A stretch of 64,000 bases of DNA from Azolla caroliniana (Eukaryota > Polypodiophyta). Below, in pieces: positions 8,575-20,100 of this stretch. The translations under genes and the position numbers were made by a program. Under the pieces are notes generated by a model that searched no databases, was not told where the DNA came from, and saw only the letters and a list, made by a program, of their open reading frames with translations. The stretch is taken from the NCBI GenBank assembly GCA_043228905.1, contig JBHGNT010000006.1, positions 16,926,001-16,990,000 on the forward strand. The letters are read 5' to 3'. The stretch's first letter is position 1. Each line of letters begins with the position of its first letter.

Positions 8575-10810
8575 TCACTCGGTTGCACACCATAGCCGAA
8601 AATCGTCACGACATCCACCCCCACCAAACCCGCACATCCTCCGGTATGTGCCGAGAAAGGTGAAGAGGTGAGATCTTTGGCAACGGTGATCAACTGAGTT
8701 CCTTTGCACGCTCGTCGACCTCATCTGACTTCGTCTTCCACTTCGAGTATGCGCAATCTTACCAACCGAACCACCATAGCCACCCGATCCACCATATCCG
8801 GCGCTCACACCTTCTTCCCCGATCGGTTGTAGTAGATCTACCGAACGATGTCGTCGATACGACCGCTCTTCCTTCGTCCACCACGCTTGTCCTTCGATTG
8901 GGTTCCTGGCCACTCCTCGCGCTCACCGTCTTCAACCGGGTGTTGTGGATCGTTCGTGTCCATCTTCGATTATGCCAGGTTTTCCCTTCTCCGGATCGGT
9001 CTCCGCTGATCGCTTCTTGGCTCGGTTGGCCTTCGTCTACATTCGCATTTCCCCGAGTCGGGCTTGACCGATTGATTCTGGCTGGGTCGACCCCCTTTTG
9101 GATTGGAATCGTTCGATTGATTTTCGCCGAATCAGGTTTCGGCCGGGTCGGCCCTGGTCGATCGGCTCCCATGTGGATCTTCCTTCGTTCGGGCCGGAAT
9201 CTCGTCCGGATCGTCTTCCGGTTCGACTGGTTCTCGACTCTTCCTTCCTTCCCGCATGCAACCTCTCTATCGAACTCAACCGCGGCTTCATCCTTGGCCT
9301 GCTCGTCGGCCATAGCCTGCCCTCCGTGTATGCTCGCCGCGAGCCATATTGTCTCCTCTTCGCCACCTCCTTTATCTTCGGTCTTATCCCGACACACGGT
9401 CTCGACTGCCGAAGTCTCCGGAACCAGTGTGAAGGAATGCCTTCGCTCATGCACATTTACCTTGTCTTCTTCATCGCCCTTCCGGTCGTCCTCTTTTTTG
9501 TCCACACATTCTGTCTCTCCGGTCTCACGTTGGCGCACGTGCACAACCGCCGAAGTCTCTAGAATAGGTGTGGGGATATCCTTTCTTCCTCGATCTTCTT
9601 CCTCCTTGTGTTGGGCCTTCGTCTTCCCGTCACCACCTTCCGTCTCTCCGGTCTCACATTGGCACACGGGCGCAACCGCCGAAGTCTCTGGAGCAATCGT
9701 GGAGAAAGTCTTGACATGGCTATCCGTTGTCGACTCGTCCATAGCCACCTCCAACTCGATGTCGTTTGTCATGGCTACCTCCTCAATCTCTTCATACTCA
9801 AACACTTTATCTCCCTCGATCATGCAAGATTTTCTCATGCTTGCACCTTCATCACCCGGTGTTTCGTACACAATGTGTGTTCCGAAACATTTATCCTCCC
9901 TGGAAGTGGCGTTCGTCGTCCTCGAGTCATCGGCCTCCTCCTTGGCCGTCGTTTCTTCGTAAGACAAGAAGGTGACTTGTTTCACACCTTCTCTCTCGGT
10001 ACCGTCATACCGAACCAGAGCCTTTGTATCGGCCACTTCATTAACCCGCATTTGTTGGGAGGTCTCTTCTTCCTCGATCACCATTCACCTCGGTTTTGTC
10101 TCCCTTTTAAGCTTCATTTCTTTTGTTGGTGGCGCGTTGTTGCATCTCGTCCCTCTTCGATCGTCCCTCATGGGCCGTCTTGTTGTCGCCGATATTCTCG
10201 CTTGCCCCTTATCGTGTAGTCGGCATACACTTTCCACTTTGCTCCAATCCTCGATGAGGCCATTTGCACCATCATCTTCTTCGAGTTTGAGACCGATCGC
10301 CATCCTTTCCATTCGATCGATTGACTTCACGAACATAAGGACCTTATCGACCCCCACCAATCTTTGTTCCCGCTCCGAAAATTGAGAAAAATGATGCTCG
10401 AAGTCTACGAATGCTTGTGTCGCACCTTGGTGGGTCTTCGCTGATGTCACCCATTGGTCGAAGTTGCGTCGATCTCGTCCCTTCAGTCTCTCATAGCCAT
10501 ATTCCTCCAATAGAGCCTTCTCGAAAGTCGCCCACGAATCATGAGCTTCTAGAAGCTCTTTTACATCTTTGAAGATCGGTTGAGACACCACCCGACAAAA
10601 GTACTCTAGCCTCATAGCTTTGTCCACACCTCTTGAATCCATCTCCGCATTGTAGACTTTTAGGAAACTTTGGACTTCGGCGCCGTTGAAATAGCTCACT
10701 CGCTCGACTACCCTGTCGACGGCTTGTTGGGCTTCATTTCTTCTTTTCCCTTCTCTCAGAAACTCCATCATCCTTCTTGACATTGCCTCCATGAGATATT
10801 CGCCATCCAT
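8575..10810 (-). CDS. Element II gag-like ORF (one internal stop)
   Basis: It starts at ATG 10810 (MDGEYLMEAMSRRMMEF). Residues 1-241 are a Gag-like helical domain that aligns along its length with the ORF of III (both share AAQQAV/VERV, FLxxYxAEM, FxxFExxFSQxSE, ExxLVGxDKVLxF). A TGA at 10085-10087 lies in the same frame, followed at once by ATG and 442 more codons, so one nonsense change probably split a single ORF. The second part has three ETSAV-type repeats with CxxETGE. The extreme C-terminus (8575-8760) is in another frame and matches the end of III. No zinc knuckle is seen. Likely a structural protein for packaging RNA into another element's particles (inference). Confidence 0.6.
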
Positions 10811-10830
10811 CTTCGTCCTCCCCTGCTGCT

Positions 10831-10850
10831 CTTCACGTCGGGTTCACCAA
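10831..10850 (-). other. Primer-binding site candidate, element II
   Basis: The minus strand reads TTGGTGAACCCGACGTGAAG four bases after the 5' LTR. III has the same 19-nt core at the same position, which supports function. The matching tRNA was not identified. Confidence 0.6.
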
Positions 10851-10854
10851 ATGA

Positions 10855-11503
10855 TGTCGCGAAGATTCGCGCGTGCGTGTGCTACTCGAGCGATCACCGG
10901 GGTCTTGGACTGGGGAGGACGTTCGTGGAATTATCGACGCTAGATGACGATCAATGTAAGATTGGATGAAATTTGTTCACTTGAGAAGAAGAAAGATTGT
11001 ACACCTGAGAAGTAGAAAAACATGAAGAAGATAAAGACAAATATAATTATATTGATGATAGTGGTGTTGGTGATATCACATATTGAGCCCCCCTTACACA
11101 AGCCCAACTAGAGGCTTTTATAGGTCTTTCCATGCTCGTGATATTCACAAAACCATGGGCTAAAACCATGGTTTTGTGCACACGGTTTTGCTTATGTCAT
11201 GCACAAACCATGGGTTTAAAACCATGGTTTTGTGCACATGGTTTTCTATGGTTGTTTCGTCTATAATTTGTATATGAAAAGGAAATACATAAAATCTACA
11301 CTATATGATAGTTGTCCTAGTGGTAAGGCAATTATCTTGTATCTTAGAGGTGCAAGGTTCAAACCTTGCTTGCACCCCTTTGTATGAACTCAAGTGCCAC
11401 TAGGCCTTAGGAGGCTTATTTGCTAAGTGTATGTGCAATGTTGCACATCCTTGGTTTATTCGTCTCACTCGGTTTCACACCGTAGCCGAAAATCGTCACG
11501 ATA
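10855..11503 (-). repeat. 5' LTR of element II
   Basis: 649 bp, direct repeat of 7966-8613. The terminal CA has become TA on the plus strand. It is followed by the second gcgc target copy (11504-11507). Confidence 0.88.
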
Positions 11504-11507
11504 GCGC

Positions 11508-12699
11508 TCTGGAGTTTGTCATCCCAATCGGTCCTGTTTTCATTGACGATCTTCTTCAGTATGGTTTGGAGGATTTTATTGGTCGATTCGGCCAAGCCGT
11601 TCACCTGCGGGTAGTATGGTGTGCTTTTCTTGTGCACCACCGCGTAGTGGTGTGTAAGCTCACGTATTATGTGATTGATGAAGTGCCCACCTTGGTCACT
11701 GACGAGCTAGATTGGACATCCATAACGGCACCAGAGGTGCTCGTACACAAATTTAGCTGTGGATGCCGCCGTGTTTTCTCGGAGTGCCTTAGCCTCGACC
11801 CATTTGGTGCAGTAATCCATGGCAACGATAATATACCTATTCCCTGTTCGGGCCGCGGGTGGTTTGAAAGGGCCTACAAAATCCAAACCCCATTTTTGAA
11901 ATGGGTCCAACGGAAGAATCGGCTGGTGTGGCATCCGTGACTGTTCCATTGGTTGCCCCAGACGTTGGCACAAATCGCACTGCCGGCAAAACTCGTGAGC
12001 GTCTTTCTTCGTTGTCGGCCACCATAATCCACTTTGCCAAACTTTCCTTGCCGTGGAATTCCCGGCGTAGTGTCCCCCAGCTACTCCCTAGTGGGCTTCC
12101 TGAAGAACGACGTTCTTCTCGAATTGCCGAATCGCGCGGCGCCATATGCCGTCCGAGCCTTTGTGGTAGAGAATGTCCGAGACGAGGCAAAAATTCCGGC
12201 TACGTACTGCTAGGCGTTTTCTCGTGTCAAGGGTCATGTGCTCGGGAGGTACACCGGTAGTGAGAAAATGGGTCATCTCCGTGATCCATTCATCTCCGTT
12301 ATCTTCTGGTACCGTGGTCAGGTTAAATAGGCTGGCATCCGGTAGCTCGTCGTACGTTGTTTTCGCCGGTTCTCCTGACTCAAGAAGGCTCAAGTAGTCG
12401 GCGACGGCATGTTGTACCCCGGGTTGATGCTGAATCTGAAAATCAAACTCTTGTAGTAGGAGCATCCACCGAGCCAACCGTCCGGTGAGGGCTTGTTTAT
12501 TGACCAAATAAAGAAGGGCCGAGTGATCCACGTGAAAGGTAAATTTTCGGCCCAAGAGGTAATGCCGAAATTTATTGATGCTATAAATCATACCGAGGGC
12601 CTCCCGCTCGGTGGTGGAGTAATTCTTTTCCGCGGTCGAGAGCCGTCGGCTGGTGTAGTACACGGGCCTAATATACCAATTCGGGGGTGTGCATTGCAT
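11508..12699 (-). pseudogene. G1 RNase H and integrase (N-terminal, core)
   Basis: The minus strand encodes the RNase H part (YYTSRRLSTAEKNYSTTEREAL, then HVDHSALLYL), a linker, the integrase zinc-finger region (MCQRLGQP at 11973) and the catalytic core (WGLDFVGPF, then HKKSTPYYPQVNGLAEST at about 11,600). The pieces are in different frames (12699-12088, 11973-11707, 11640-11508), with stops between them. G2 keeps the same region intact, which gives the order. Element II interrupts the ORF at 11503. Confidence 0.8.
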
Positions 12700-13611
12700 C
12701 AGAGCACTTCCGATGGTGATGTCCGAAGCATCTACGAAGACATGAAACGGTTCGGACCAAACCGGAGACTAGACCACCGGGGCATGTGACAGCATTCGTT
12801 TCAGGGTCTGATAGGCCGTGTCCTCGACTGACGTCCATTGGAAAGGAAGGCGATGGACTGCCGCGTGTAAGGGTGTCGCGAAATCGGCCAGGTGTCGTAT
12901 CATTCGACTGTGCCACCAGATCTATCCCAAAAAACGACGGCTTAGTGCCTTAGCGTTCGAGGGTGCGGTGGCATTCAGGATTGCCTTTACTTTATCCGGG
13001 TTCATAGCGATGCCTTCTTAACTGACAATGTGGCCGAGAAGGTTGCCGTTGGCGACTAAGAACGTGCATTTCGCTGGGTTTAAACTCAATCGAGCTTGGC
13101 GACATCGGTCCAGGCAGAGTCGTAACTGGGTCATGTGTTCCCATCGATGGCCATACACGGCGAAATCGTCGAGAAAGACTTGCATGAACGCCGGGATGTA
13201 GTCATGAAAGATTTCGGTGAGGATGCGCTGGAACGTAGCCGGTGCCGTTTTTAGACCGAACATCATAACTTCTGCTACAAAAACACCCCATTCCGTGACG
13301 AAAGCAATTTTCTCCTGATCCTCCGGGTGCATTCTTATCTGGTTATAGCCGCTGAACCCGTCGAGGAAACTGTAGCATTCGTGGCCAGCTACCGTGTCGA
13401 GGACGCTATCCGTGAATGGGAGAGGGAAACCGTCAGTGACTGTTGCCACGTTAAGCTTCCGATAGTCGACGCAGACGCAGATTTTTCCATTCTTCTTTGG
13501 GACCACTACAATCGGGCTCAACCATGTAGCCCGTTTAACAGGGCGAATGAAGACCACTCGGAGTAGTTTGTCAATTTCCTCTTTGACTTTAGCGGCGTAG
13601 TTGGGGTTCAT
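12668..13611 (-). pseudogene. G1 reverse transcriptase
   Basis: From MNPNYAAKVKEEIDKLL (13611) through PIVVVPKKNGK, DYRKLN, the FGLKTAPATFQ block and the catalytic VFLDDFAVYG near 13,170. A stop at 13018-13020 follows LLGHIVS, and the connection domain continues in other frames to 12668. FLDD in place of YxDD is shared with the intact G2 copy, so it belongs to this lineage and is not damage. Confidence 0.82.
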
Positions 13612-13623
13612 CCTATAGCGCCT

Positions 13624-14610
13624 CTACTGAACCGGCCGAGTGTCGGGTAAGATGTGAATTTGATGTTGGTAGTATTGAGGATCCAGCCCCTTCATATCGG
13701 TGTAAGACCAAGCGAAAACATCCTGGTAGTCGGTGAGTAATTTTACGAGGCATGCCCGTTCGCCGGTTGGTAGATTATTGGCAATTTGTACCTTACGGGG
13801 ATTCTCGTCCGAACCGAGGTTTATTGTTTCCAGGGTTGATGCTTTCACTCATTGTGAAATGGCGAGTTCGCGTTCGAAAGCCTCCCGAGCATGACGTAGC
13901 TCGACAACTGTGGTTGCATCGGGTTCATCCTGTGGTGGTGACTCCTCCGTGACTTCCTCGTCTTTAGATGGCTCAATGGTTGGTAAGGCATTGATTTCGA
14001 AGAGAGGGATGATCGTGGGATGATCATCTAGGAAGTCATCGACCTCCTCATCGGCCAACCCGTTGAGCATATGAACCCCTTCCGCATATAACGTCGAAGT
14101 GTTGAGGGCGACGGGGACTCGTTCTTCAGTGATGATTCGGACTTTTGTCTTCCCTCTTCGGAACGAGATCATCTTGCGTTGCCAATGTTGCTTGATACTC
14201 GTTGTACGCAACCATGGTCGACCTAGTAACATTGGGTAGGCACCTTGTGTCTCCAGTCGTACCACGACGGCCGAGATCGTGAACATGTGGCCTCCGAGTG
14301 TGAAGTCGAGATGGCGGATTAAACCAATGGGGCGAACGGAGCGGGTGTCGGCCATCCGAAGCCAAAAGGGGCATGGTTCCCATTGATTCAGGCCGAGGTT
14401 GAGACATGTTGACTCGCTAATAACGTTTACGCCGAATCCGTCGTCGATGATGCATCCGTGCAGGTCTTGTCCCTTAATGATGATTCGCACGGCTGGGTTC
14501 TGAGAATCCATGAGTGGTGGACCGGTTCTTGCTTCGGTGAGGTGTACCGGTGGAGTCACGAGCTTAGTATTGGCCTGGAGTGCCGCCAGGGTGTCCCGAA
14601 ATCTCGGCAT
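13624..14610 (-). pseudogene. G1 protease region
   Basis: The minus strand contains the aspartic-protease segment. The active-site region reads IIDDGFGVNVIS where G2 has IIDGGSGVNVIS, so the motif is mutated here. Then come CPFWLRMADTRSVRP and GAYPMLLGRPWL. The piece 13848-13624 continues in frame after a stop (LLTDYQDVFAWSYTDMKGLDP) and leads into RT. It is part of a once-continuous pro-pol ORF. Confidence 0.78.
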
Positions 14611-14670
14611 GAGTGGTAGCAGTTTATGTAGGGCCAGCGAGATGCGGGAGTTGGTAAGAACATCCCATAG

Positions 14671-15041
14671 CTAGTCGTCCTCCGATGACGTGGATGGTGC
14701 TGAGGTTTGTGGTACTTCACTGGGCCCATCCCTCATGTCAGTTTGCATGCGTATGGCATTATTTTTATTGGCCGTGTCGACCCATTCTTTTGCTGCCTGT
14801 CGTACGTCATCTTGGATTTGCCACTGAGTAGTCTGCGCTTTACTCCGGGTAGTGACCGTTTGAACATCGGCCATGATACTGTTCACCGCGGGTGCCTTGC
14901 CACGGTTGGTTGTCGGACATTGCGTGGCCTAGTGGCCTAGTTGATTACATTTAAAACATGTCACGTTGGCCGAGTTGCTGGTGTCCGCTCGGTCTGTGTA
15001 TGGAAGCTGTTGTTGTTGATTCTCGGTCTCGTTTGGTGGTG
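14671..15041 (-). pseudogene. G1 gag C-terminus with interrupted zinc knuckle
   Basis: Downstream of the G2 insertion the gag frame continues (minus) through a Gln-rich stretch to a CCHC knuckle, CFKCNQLGH, where a TAG stop (14929-14931) falls between the His and the last Cys (ATQC). The same frame goes on into MADVQTVTTRSK (14886-14671), matching the start of pol in G2. So in G1 gag and pol were in one frame here, separated now only by this stop. Confidence 0.65.
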
Positions 15042-15046
15042 GGTTG
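15042..15046. other. Target-site duplication of G2 (left)
   Basis: GGTTG, repeated exactly at 25107-25111 after the 3' LTR. Confidence 0.93.
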
Positions 15047-15417
15047 TGTTGGCCGGTCAGAGAAGGCAAATGGGAAAGCAAGGTCGGATCGGATAAATAT
15101 AGAAATAGGAATAGAATTATTAGGAGGGACGGATCCGGTAGTTGTAACCGATCCGGATCCGAACCGATTCGGTTTCGGTTAACGGTTGCATACCGAGCAC
15201 CGATTGTAATCTGGCCGGATGCCTATAAAAGGATCCGATGTTTTGTAATGAAGTAACGAAGAATTAATATAGTTTTGCTTATGCTTCTTAATCTTGTCTT
15301 CGTCTGTGCTTAAGTGGAATTATCATACGCGTGTATTAACATCCTATCCCTACCACCCCTTTGGAGAAGTGTCGGATAGACACCTGTGTTGCGGCTAGTC
15401 CAGCCATACATACAACA
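15047..15417 (+). repeat. 5' LTR of G2
   Basis: 371 bp, TGTTGGCC...CATACAACA. Compared with 24736-25106 I see two mismatches (ggatccg/ggatacg and ggccgg/ggtcgg). Confidence 0.96.
15224..15230 (+). promoter_or_regulatory. TATA box in G2 5' LTR
   Basis: CTATAAAAGG within the LTR, the usual plant LTR promoter form. The transcript should start about 25-30 nt downstream. The same box is at 24913-24919 in the 3' LTR. Confidence 0.7.
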
Positions 15418-15423
15418 CTATTT

Positions 15424-15441
15424 TGGCGACCACGACGGGAT
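15424..15441 (+). other. Primer-binding site of G2
   Basis: TGGCGACCACGACGGGAT starts six nt after the LTR and begins with TGG, the complement of tRNA 3' CCA. It resembles the TGGCGAC... sites reported for Tat/Ogre-type elements. The tRNA was not identified. Confidence 0.6.
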
Positions 15442-15443
15442 GG

Positions 15444-17183
15444 ATGTCTAGACAAAATAACGACCACATCACCGAAAGAGGGAGACGCCACGCCGAACGG
15501 CAGCGACGACGGGAAGCCCTGCAGCAAGCCGTCGACGAGATCCGGCGCGATCGGTCATTCTCAAAAACGCTTCGGCAAATCGCAGAAGAAGCACTGCAGT
15601 TCCAGGTTCTACAAGCTTCCGACGAAGGCAGTAGCATAACCAGCCTCCAAGAAGCGGAGACACTACTACAGACTCTCGCCGGCGGCGACGGGGACGCAGC
15701 GGCATTTGCAACATTAGAGGCGGATTCGAATAGCGGGGAAAGCGTGGGATCCCGCTATAAAAGCAGCCACGAGAACAACCCCTTTGAGTCGGATCACTCA
15801 GCAACATCGGAGCCAGAGGAGGAAATAACTCTGGAGTTCGGTGACCGGCAATCGCCGAGGAGGGAGGAGCGGATACCAACACCACCCGCGGAGGAACCGC
15901 AGGAGCGGTTATCAACACCACCCGCGGAGGAACCGCAAGAGCGGATACCGACTTCGGAGGAACCAGCGCAGGAGAATCAGTGGGACGACACACTGCCGTA
16001 TCCGTACCCAAAGTATCGGGATGAGCCCGACGGAGAGGCACATGTGTATGCATTCCTGCGAACATGGGAAGCCAACCACGTGTCCCAGAGACTGACGGAG
16101 CCCGAGGCCGACCGATCCAAAGTCGCCGAATTCGGCATGACATTAGAAGGACCGGCGGCCCGGTGGCACGCAAAGCACTTACCAGGCAGCTTCGCCACGT
16201 TCGAGGCATTGAAAACCCAGTTTTTACGCCTGTTTCATAGACGAGTGGAACAAAGGGAATTGGTCGGACAATTCTACACCACTCGGCAGGGAGAAAACGA
16301 GACGGTCCCACAATTTATCATTCGTTTCCAGACCTTGCACAGTCAATTAGCAAGAGCACCACCCGAAGAGGAGGCCAAGGCGGTCTTTTTGGCTGCGTTG
16401 AAAGAGCCACTTCGAGCGATGTGTGGAATCCTCGATTTCAGCACCAGCACAATGGACCAAGTCATTGATCGGGTCCTGGAAATGGACAACACGAGCCCCT
16501 TCTTGCCGATGGGGGCGTTACACCAGGCGCTTCCGAAGGAGGAGGACCTCCGGTTCCGACAAGCCCTACAATGCACAACATGCCTAAATTCGGGGCACTC
16601 GACCGTCGACTGCACCCTGCGTGCACAGTGCATGATATGCAATTCTCGCGCCCACACAACAAATCGATGCGAGTATAACCTATTAACTCGACAAGCGGCA
16701 CCGGTCCGACACATAGAACCACGCAATCGGGACCCGGAAGAGGATCGATTCCGGAGGGACGACCGCTACCGACGAGAACGCGGCGACAGATACCCCGATA
16801 GAAGACGCGACAGCTATGACCGAGAGGAGAACCGCAGGGATAGCTACCCCCGGGACCGGTACGACCGAGACGAATCCCCGGAATACGAGCGACGCAGAGA
16901 AGAAAGGCGGCCAGGGAACCGGAATTTCCGACGGAACCAAAGGCGGGGATTTTTCCGTAGAGAGGAGCGTCGGGAGGCAACAAGGAATGACAAACCAGTA
17001 GTGGCACCGGAGAACCGAAAAACCGAGGACAACCGCGGGGAATGCCCCTTCCCCAAACATGGGAAAAAGGAGAATCCAGCAACACACACAGGGTGTACTG
17101 TTATTACTGCCGAAAAGAAGGGCATTACAGTAATCAATGCCCAAGCAAAACAGCTGACAAGCAGCCAGCAGTCAACATGGTGA
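15444..17183 (+). CDS. gag: G2 Gag
   Basis: Capsid/nucleocapsid precursor of a Ty3/gypsy element. The ATG at 15444 (MSRQNNDHITERG) is the first in frame; it lies only 26 nt after the LTR and beside the primer site, so the leader is unusually short. An Arg/Glu-rich helix (residues 10-60) and an acidic Pro/Glu repeat region (EEPQER units) come first. The Gag capsid domain runs from about 190 to 340 (YPYPKYRDEPDGEAH, GPAARWHAKH, LFHRRVEQREL). Two CCHC knuckles follow near 375-410 (CTTCLNSGHSTVDC and CMICNSRAHTTNRC), then an RD/RE-rich basic tail. The final 40 or so codons overlap pol and look out of frame, so the true C-terminus is uncertain. Confidence 0.9.
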   Translation: MSRQNNDHITERGRRHAERQRRREALQQAVDEIRRDRSFSKTLRQIAEEALQFQVLQASDEGSSITSLQEAETLLQTLAGGDGDAAAFATLEADSNSGESVGSRYKSSHENNPFESDHSATSEPEEEITLEFGDRQSPRREERIPTPPAEEPQERLSTPPAEEPQERIPTSEEPAQENQWDDTLPYPYPKYRDEPDGEAHVYAFLRTWEANHVSQRLTEPEADRSKVAEFGMTLEGPAARWHAKHLPGSFATFEALKTQFLRLFHRRVEQRELVGQFYTTRQGENETVPQFIIRFQTLHSQLARAPPEEEAKAVFLAALKEPLRAMCGILDFSTSTMDQVIDRVLEMDNTSPFLPMGALHQALPKEEDLRFRQALQCTTCLNSGHSTVDCTLRAQCMICNSRAHTTNRCEYNLLTRQAAPVRHIEPRNRDPEEDRFRRDDRYRRERGDRYPDRRRDSYDREENRRDSYPRDRYDRDESPEYERRREERRPGNRNFRRNQRRGFFRREERREATRNDKPVVAPENRKTEDNRGECPFPKHGKKENPATHTGCTVITAEKKGITVINAQAKQLTSSQQSTW

Positions 17184-20100
17184 CAGCCGAAGTACAGCAG
17201 GTTACCACGCGGTCGAAGGGGAAGGCCGCCGAATGGGAAGCCCAGGAAGCAATCAGAAAACAAGCGGCACAATGGATCAAAGAAGCCAACGAACAAGCTG
17301 CGGCGGAAGTAAGAGACCAAAATATGCCAAAGAATGAGGAAATCGCACAGCCAGGAGAAAACCCGACATGGCAAGCACTACAAGATTGTCAGATCGTGCT
17401 GCCGTTGGCACGGTTACTGCAGTTGGTGCCGCGGTTTACAGCAGACTTACAAGCCGCCGTGAGCAAACCGACGCCGACACCAGCACCGACATTTTTCTCC
17501 AACCCGGAGGAAGGCCCAGTGGTGGTCGATACCAGTAGCCCAGCAATCACGACAATCGTCAAAGGAAAGGAGATTCCAGGAACAATTATTGACGGAGGCT
17601 CCGGGGTGAACGTCATCAGTCGACAGACATGCGACGACCTAGGCATCCAGGAGTGGGAACCATGCCCCTTCTGGTTACGCATGGCGGATACAAGCTCAGT
17701 CCGACCAACCGGTCTTATCCGGGACCTGGAAGTAACGATAGGAGGCCACGTATTCCGGATATCGACCGTGGTACTAGAACTGAATGTACAAGGCGCATAT
17801 CCCCTACTGTTAGGACGACCATGGCTGCGAACGGCGCATATCAAGCAAAACTGGCAAAAGAATATGATCACGTTCCGGCGAGGGAAAACAAAGGTACGGG
17901 TAGCCACGCAACCACGGGTGCTCACTAGCAAGGAGGCAACCCCTTTATATGCCGAAAGCATCAACATGTTGGAGGGCTTACCGGATGAGGAAGTTGATCG
18001 GTACCTCGAGGAACACCCACAGATCGTCCCACTTTTTGAGGTGGATATCACGACAGCAGTAGAGCCGTACATCACAAGGCCGGACGAGCCAGACAAAGCG
18101 GCGATCCGGGAACTACACCAAGCACAGGAAGCCCTAGAAAGAGAAATGACGATATCCCAAAGGGTGAAAGCATCCCAGCTGGAAGAGGTGGACCTCGGCA
18201 CAACAGAACAACCCCGACCGGTAAAAGTCGCGAAGGAATTGCCGAAGGAGGAAAAACAGGCAATGGTAGCACTGTTAACAGATTTCAAGGACGTGTTCGC
18301 ATGGTCATACGAGGACATGCGAGGGCTGGACCCCCAGCTCTACCAGCACCAAATTCAACTAAGTACGGACGCGAAACCCATCGCTCAACGCCGGTACCGG
18401 ATGAATCCAAACTATGCGGCAAAGGTGAAGGAGGAAATTGACAAGCTTCTCCAGGTCGGATTTATCCGACCAGTCAAGCAGGCAACCTGGCTGAGCCCGA
18501 TAGTGGTGGTCCCGAAAAAGAACGGCAAAATCCGGGTATGTGTGGACTACAGGAAACTAAATGCCGCGACAGTGACCGACGCTTTCCCACTACCATTCAC
18601 GGACGGAGTGCTAGATACGGTGGCCGGCCACGAAGTTTACAGCTTCCTGGATGGATTCAGCGGCTACAACCAAATCCGAATGAACCCAGCCGACCAAGAG
18701 AAAACATCGTTCGTGACGGAATGGGGAGTGTTCGTCGCGGTCGTGATGATGTTCGGATTAAAAACAGCCCCTGCAACATTTCAAAGGATAATTATGGAAA
18801 TCTTCGGGGATTTTATTCCCGGTTTTATGCAGGTCTTCCTAGACGATTTCGCCGTCTACAGCCGACACGGAGAACATCTCGACCACCTACGACTATGCTT
18901 AGAAAAGTGCCGCGAGTACCGATTAAGTCTGAACCCGGCTAAGTGCGTCTTTGGAGTCTCAAGCGGCAACTTGTTAGGGCACGTGGTGAGTCGGGAAGGA
19001 ATCGCGGTAGATCCGGATAAAGTAAAGGCAATTCTCGACGCACCGGCACCGAATAACGCAAAGGCTTTAAGCCGATTCCTTGGTCAAATAAGGTGGCATA
19101 GTCGGATGATACGGCACCTTGCCGACTTTGCTACACCATTGCACGCTGCTGTACATAGAGTACCTTTCCAATGGACAGAAACAGAGGAGAAAGCCTACCA
19201 AGCGTTGAAGGTCATGCTGTCACAAGCTCCGGTGGTGCAGCCGCCGGACTGGAGTAAAAGCTTTCACGTCTTCGTCGACGCGTCGGACGTAGCAATCGGC
19301 AGCGTTTTGATGCAACTCACGGAACCGAAATGGTATCGGCCGGTGTACTACGCAAGCAGGAAACTCTCGAAAGCCGAACGGAACTACTCTACAACGGAAC
19401 GAGAGGCATTAGGAATGGTGTACAGTGTCACAAAGTACAGGCACTATCTGCTCGGACGAAAATTCTCCTTCCACGTTGACCACTCGGCACTACTCTACCT
19501 GGTCTCAAAGGCAGCCCTGACAGGAAAACTCGCACGATGGACGCTGCTATTACAGGAATTCGAATTCGACATTTTCCACCGACCCGGGGTGCAGCATGCG
19601 GTAGCAGACTACCTGAGCAGACTAGAATCCGGAGAATCAGGGGACGGCGTACAGGACGAATTTCCCGACGCCGAGCTGTTTAGGGTCACAACGGCACCGG
19701 CAACGGAGGCCACAATAGCGGACGAAGACAAATGGTTAACCGAAATGCATCAGTTCCTGAGCACCGGAGTTCCCCCGGAAAACCTGGACCGAGACGAACG
19801 GAAAAGGATGGCAGTACGGAGCAGACATTTCTGCTTGGTAGGTGACACCCTTTATCACAAGGGGGCAGATGGCGTATGGAGGCGAGCAGTGCGGAGCGAT
19901 GAAAAGGATCTGATCCTGAGAGAAGCCCACTGTGGAATTGCAGGCGGGCATTATGCCGGCGAAACAACAGCCCGGAAGATATGGCAGAGCGGACTATGGT
20001 GGCCGACTACCATGAGAGATGCCGTTAAGTATAGCAGGGAATGCGACCTGTGTCAACGACTGGGCCAACCCACGGAGCAGGCCCGAATGCCACATCACCC

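Larger units (their letters stand above)
7966..8613 (-). repeat. 3' LTR of element II
   Basis: 648 bp. A TATA box lies antisense at about 8228-8234. It also contains clustered CCATGG/TGTGCAC hairpins (8262-8356), a tRNA-like segment (8417-8490) and the near-palindrome at 8541-8558. Confidence 0.88.
7966..11503 (-). mobile_element. Element II: gag-only LTR retrotransposon
   Basis: LTRs at 7966-8613 and 10855-11503 (TGTCG...CGACA, about 15 differences by eye) flank 2.2 kb. The interior holds a primer-site candidate and one long gag-like ORF, with no protease, RT or integrase. The target duplication is 4 bp, gcgc (7962-7965 and 11504-11507). The length is fixed by the host integrase: only a 4-bp duplication restores its frame. 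It belongs with III and solo LTR IV to one family. Its layout fits the plant TR-GAG class of non-autonomous elements. Confidence 0.85.

Noticed and set aside
8898-9962. 354-residue plus-strand ORF
   Set aside because: Antisense to the element II gag-like ORF, which has homology to element III. The plus frame follows from base composition.
15469-17374. Several minus-strand ORFs opposite G2 gag
   Set aside because: They lie opposite an intact Gag and show no domain of their own.
18835-18865. FLDD in RT as a disabling mutation
   Set aside because: The same form occurs in G1 and resembles the FMDD type of OTA-clade elements, so it is a lineage feature.
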